Source: an uncultured Chryseobacterium sp. (lineage in GTDB: Bacteria > Bacteroidota > Bacteroidia > Flavobacteriales > Weeksellaceae). Taken from it: a stretch of 13,713 nucleotides of DNA. The stretch spans positions 1 to 13,713 of the forward strand of contig NZ_CAKZIK010000075.1 of assembly GCF_936933875.1 (NCBI RefSeq), written 5' to 3'. This document shows, one piece after another, positions 12,796 to 13,713 of the stretch. The translations under genes and the position numbers were made by a program. Under the pieces are notes generated by a model that did no database searches, was not told where the DNA came from, and saw only the letters and a list, made by a program, of their open reading frames with translations. Each line of letters opens with the position of its first letter. Positions within the stretch are counted from its first letter, which is position 1.

Positions 12796-13713
12796 TTACA
12801 CCGCGTCCACTTTATTTTCTTTCTTTCCGCTAAGGTCGAATTTAATCCCCTGTGCTAAAGGAAGACTTGTAGTATAGTTTATCGTATTGGTTTGCCGGCG
12901 CATGTAATATTTCCAAACGTCGGAACCGGATTCTCTGCCGCCTCCTGTTTCTTTTTCACCTCCGAAAGCACCGCCGATTTCTGCACCGGAAGTTCCTATA
13001 TTCACATTCGCAATTCCACAGTCGGAACCGGCGTGAGAAAGGAAGAGTTCGGCTTCGCGAAGATTTTGAGTCATAATTGCAGAACTCAATCCTTGTGGAA
13101 CATTGTTTTGCATTGCGATGGCTTCATCCAAGGTTTTGTATTTCATTAAGTATAAAATCGGTGCGAAAGTTTCATGCTGAACAATTTCATAGGAATTTTC
13201 AACTTCTGCGATACACGGTTTTACGTAGCAACCGGATTCATAATCTTTACCTTGCAAAACGCCGCCTTCAACCAGAAATTTCCCGCCTTCTTCTTTACAT
13301 TTTTTGATGGAAGCTTCATATTGTTTTACAGCATCAATGTCAATCAAAGGACCCACGTGATTTTTTTCGTCCAAAGGATTTCCGATTTTCAGTTGTCCGT
13401 ATGCTTTTGCCAAACGGTTTTTCACTTCATCATAAACCGATTCGTGGATAATCAAACGGCGCGTTGAAGTACAGCGTTGTCCCGCAGTTCCCACCGCTCC
13501 GAAAACCGCACCAATTATCGACATATCCAAATCGGCGTGTTCTGAAATAATAATCGCGTTGTTTCCGCCCAATTCCAAAATAGATTTTCCGAAACGTTCC
13601 GCGACTTTTGCTCCAACCATTCGTCCAACTCTTGTAGAACCGGTAAATGAAACCAAAGGAATATTTTTATCTTCTACTAATTTTTGTCCAACTTTATGAT
13701 CGGCAACAATCAT
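12796..13713 (-). CDS. amaB: ALDH7-family dehydrogenase, C-terminal part (2-aminoadipate 6-semialdehyde dehydrogenase/AmaB-like)
   Basis: This is a 305-codon fragment open at the right edge. The ATG at the very edge is an internal methionine, because the frame starts well inside the NAD-binding domain (VSFTGSTRVGR, 21-31) and the family is about 500 residues long. The general base is E47 in ILELGGNNA and the catalytic cysteine is C81 in GQRCTSTRR. The segment GAFGGEKETGGGRESGSD is the signature of the antiquitin/ALDH7 group, which oxidises 2-aminoadipate 6-semialdehyde (open form of piperideine-6-carboxylate) to 2-aminoadipate with NAD+. The lat gene downstream makes that substrate, which strengthens the assignment. 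It is cytoplasmic. The amaB symbol follows Pseudomonas usage and is less certain than the family. Confidence 0.87.
   Translation of the reverse strand: MIVADHKVGQKLVEDKNIPLVSFTGSTRVGRMVGAKVAERFGKSILELGGNNAIIISEHADLDMSIIGAVFGAVGTAGQRCTSTRRLIIHESVYDEVKNRLAKAYGQLKIGNPLDEKNHVGPLIDIDAVKQYEASIKKCKEEGGKFLVEGGVLQGKDYESGCYVKPCIAEVENSYEIVQHETFAPILYLMKYKTLDEAIAMQNNVPQGLSSAIMTQNLREAELFLSHAGSDCGIANVNIGTSGAEIGGAFGGEKETGGGRESGSDVWKYYMRRQTNTINYTTSLPLAQGIKFDLSGKKENKVDAV

Noticed and set aside
13711..13713. Start codon of the dehydrogenase at the right edge
   Set aside because: The frame begins in the middle of the NAD-binding domain, about 200 residues short of a full ALDH, so this methionine is internal.

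Overview
The window looks like a chromosomal segment of a low-GC Bacteroidota bacterium, most likely a flavobacterium of the Chryseobacterium/Kaistella type (Weeksellaceae). The reasons are the AT-rich intergenic DNA, TAnnTTTG-type -7 promoter elements, general lack of Shine-Dalgarno sequences, short Crp/Fnr proteins ending in an LSRIR recognition helix, paired secreted amidohydrolases, and the L-lysine 6-aminotransferase plus ALDH7 dehydrogenase pair. The genus is inference. All convincing genes are on the minus strand, so transcription runs from high to low coordinates.

Layout from the right end. (1) 12796-13713 is the C-terminal part of an ALDH7-family (antiquitin/AmaB-like) aldehyde dehydrogenase, and 10698-12062 is L-lysine 6-transaminase; together they would convert lysine to 2-aminoadipate. 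Between them (about 12.1-12.8 kb) lies an island of seven copies of a 23-bp palindromic repeat around a small GIY-YIG nuclease gene. One copy supplies the last residues of the nuclease reading frame and another sits directly upstream of its start, in inverted orientation. (2) 6237-10508 holds two adjacent genes for secreted imidazolonepropionase-like amidohydrolases. Of the three amidohydrolase-like domains they encode, only one keeps the metal ligands. A small DUF2007 gene (5921-6181) follows, then a clear terminator. (3) 2117-5793 is an export operon: TolC-family outer membrane protein, HlyD-family lipoprotein adaptor and one ABC-2 permease, with no ATPase gene, closed by a terminator. (4) 995-1993 is a secreted alpha/beta hydrolase with its own promoter and terminator. 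(5) 353-913 is a Crp/Fnr-family regulator. (6) 1-40 is the first 13 codons of a further minus-strand gene, probably a GreA/GreB-like factor. The DNA between it and the regulator carries what looks like a short coding remnant on the plus strand.

The most interesting signal is regulatory. The same 16-bp palindrome (TTTGATAAATGTCAAA, or its reverse complement) lies upstream of both the tolC-hlyD-permease operon and the hydrolase. At each site it is exactly 21 bp from a GAAnTTTG -7-like element. It matches the FNR-type site TTGAT-N4-ATCAA at 9 of 10 positions, and the Crp/Fnr protein encoded next door has the E-x-x-S-R recognition-helix signature of FNR. The export operon, hydrolase and regulator may therefore form a small local regulon. 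The second notable structure is the GIY-YIG/inverted-repeat unit, which looks like a small selfish or domesticated element.
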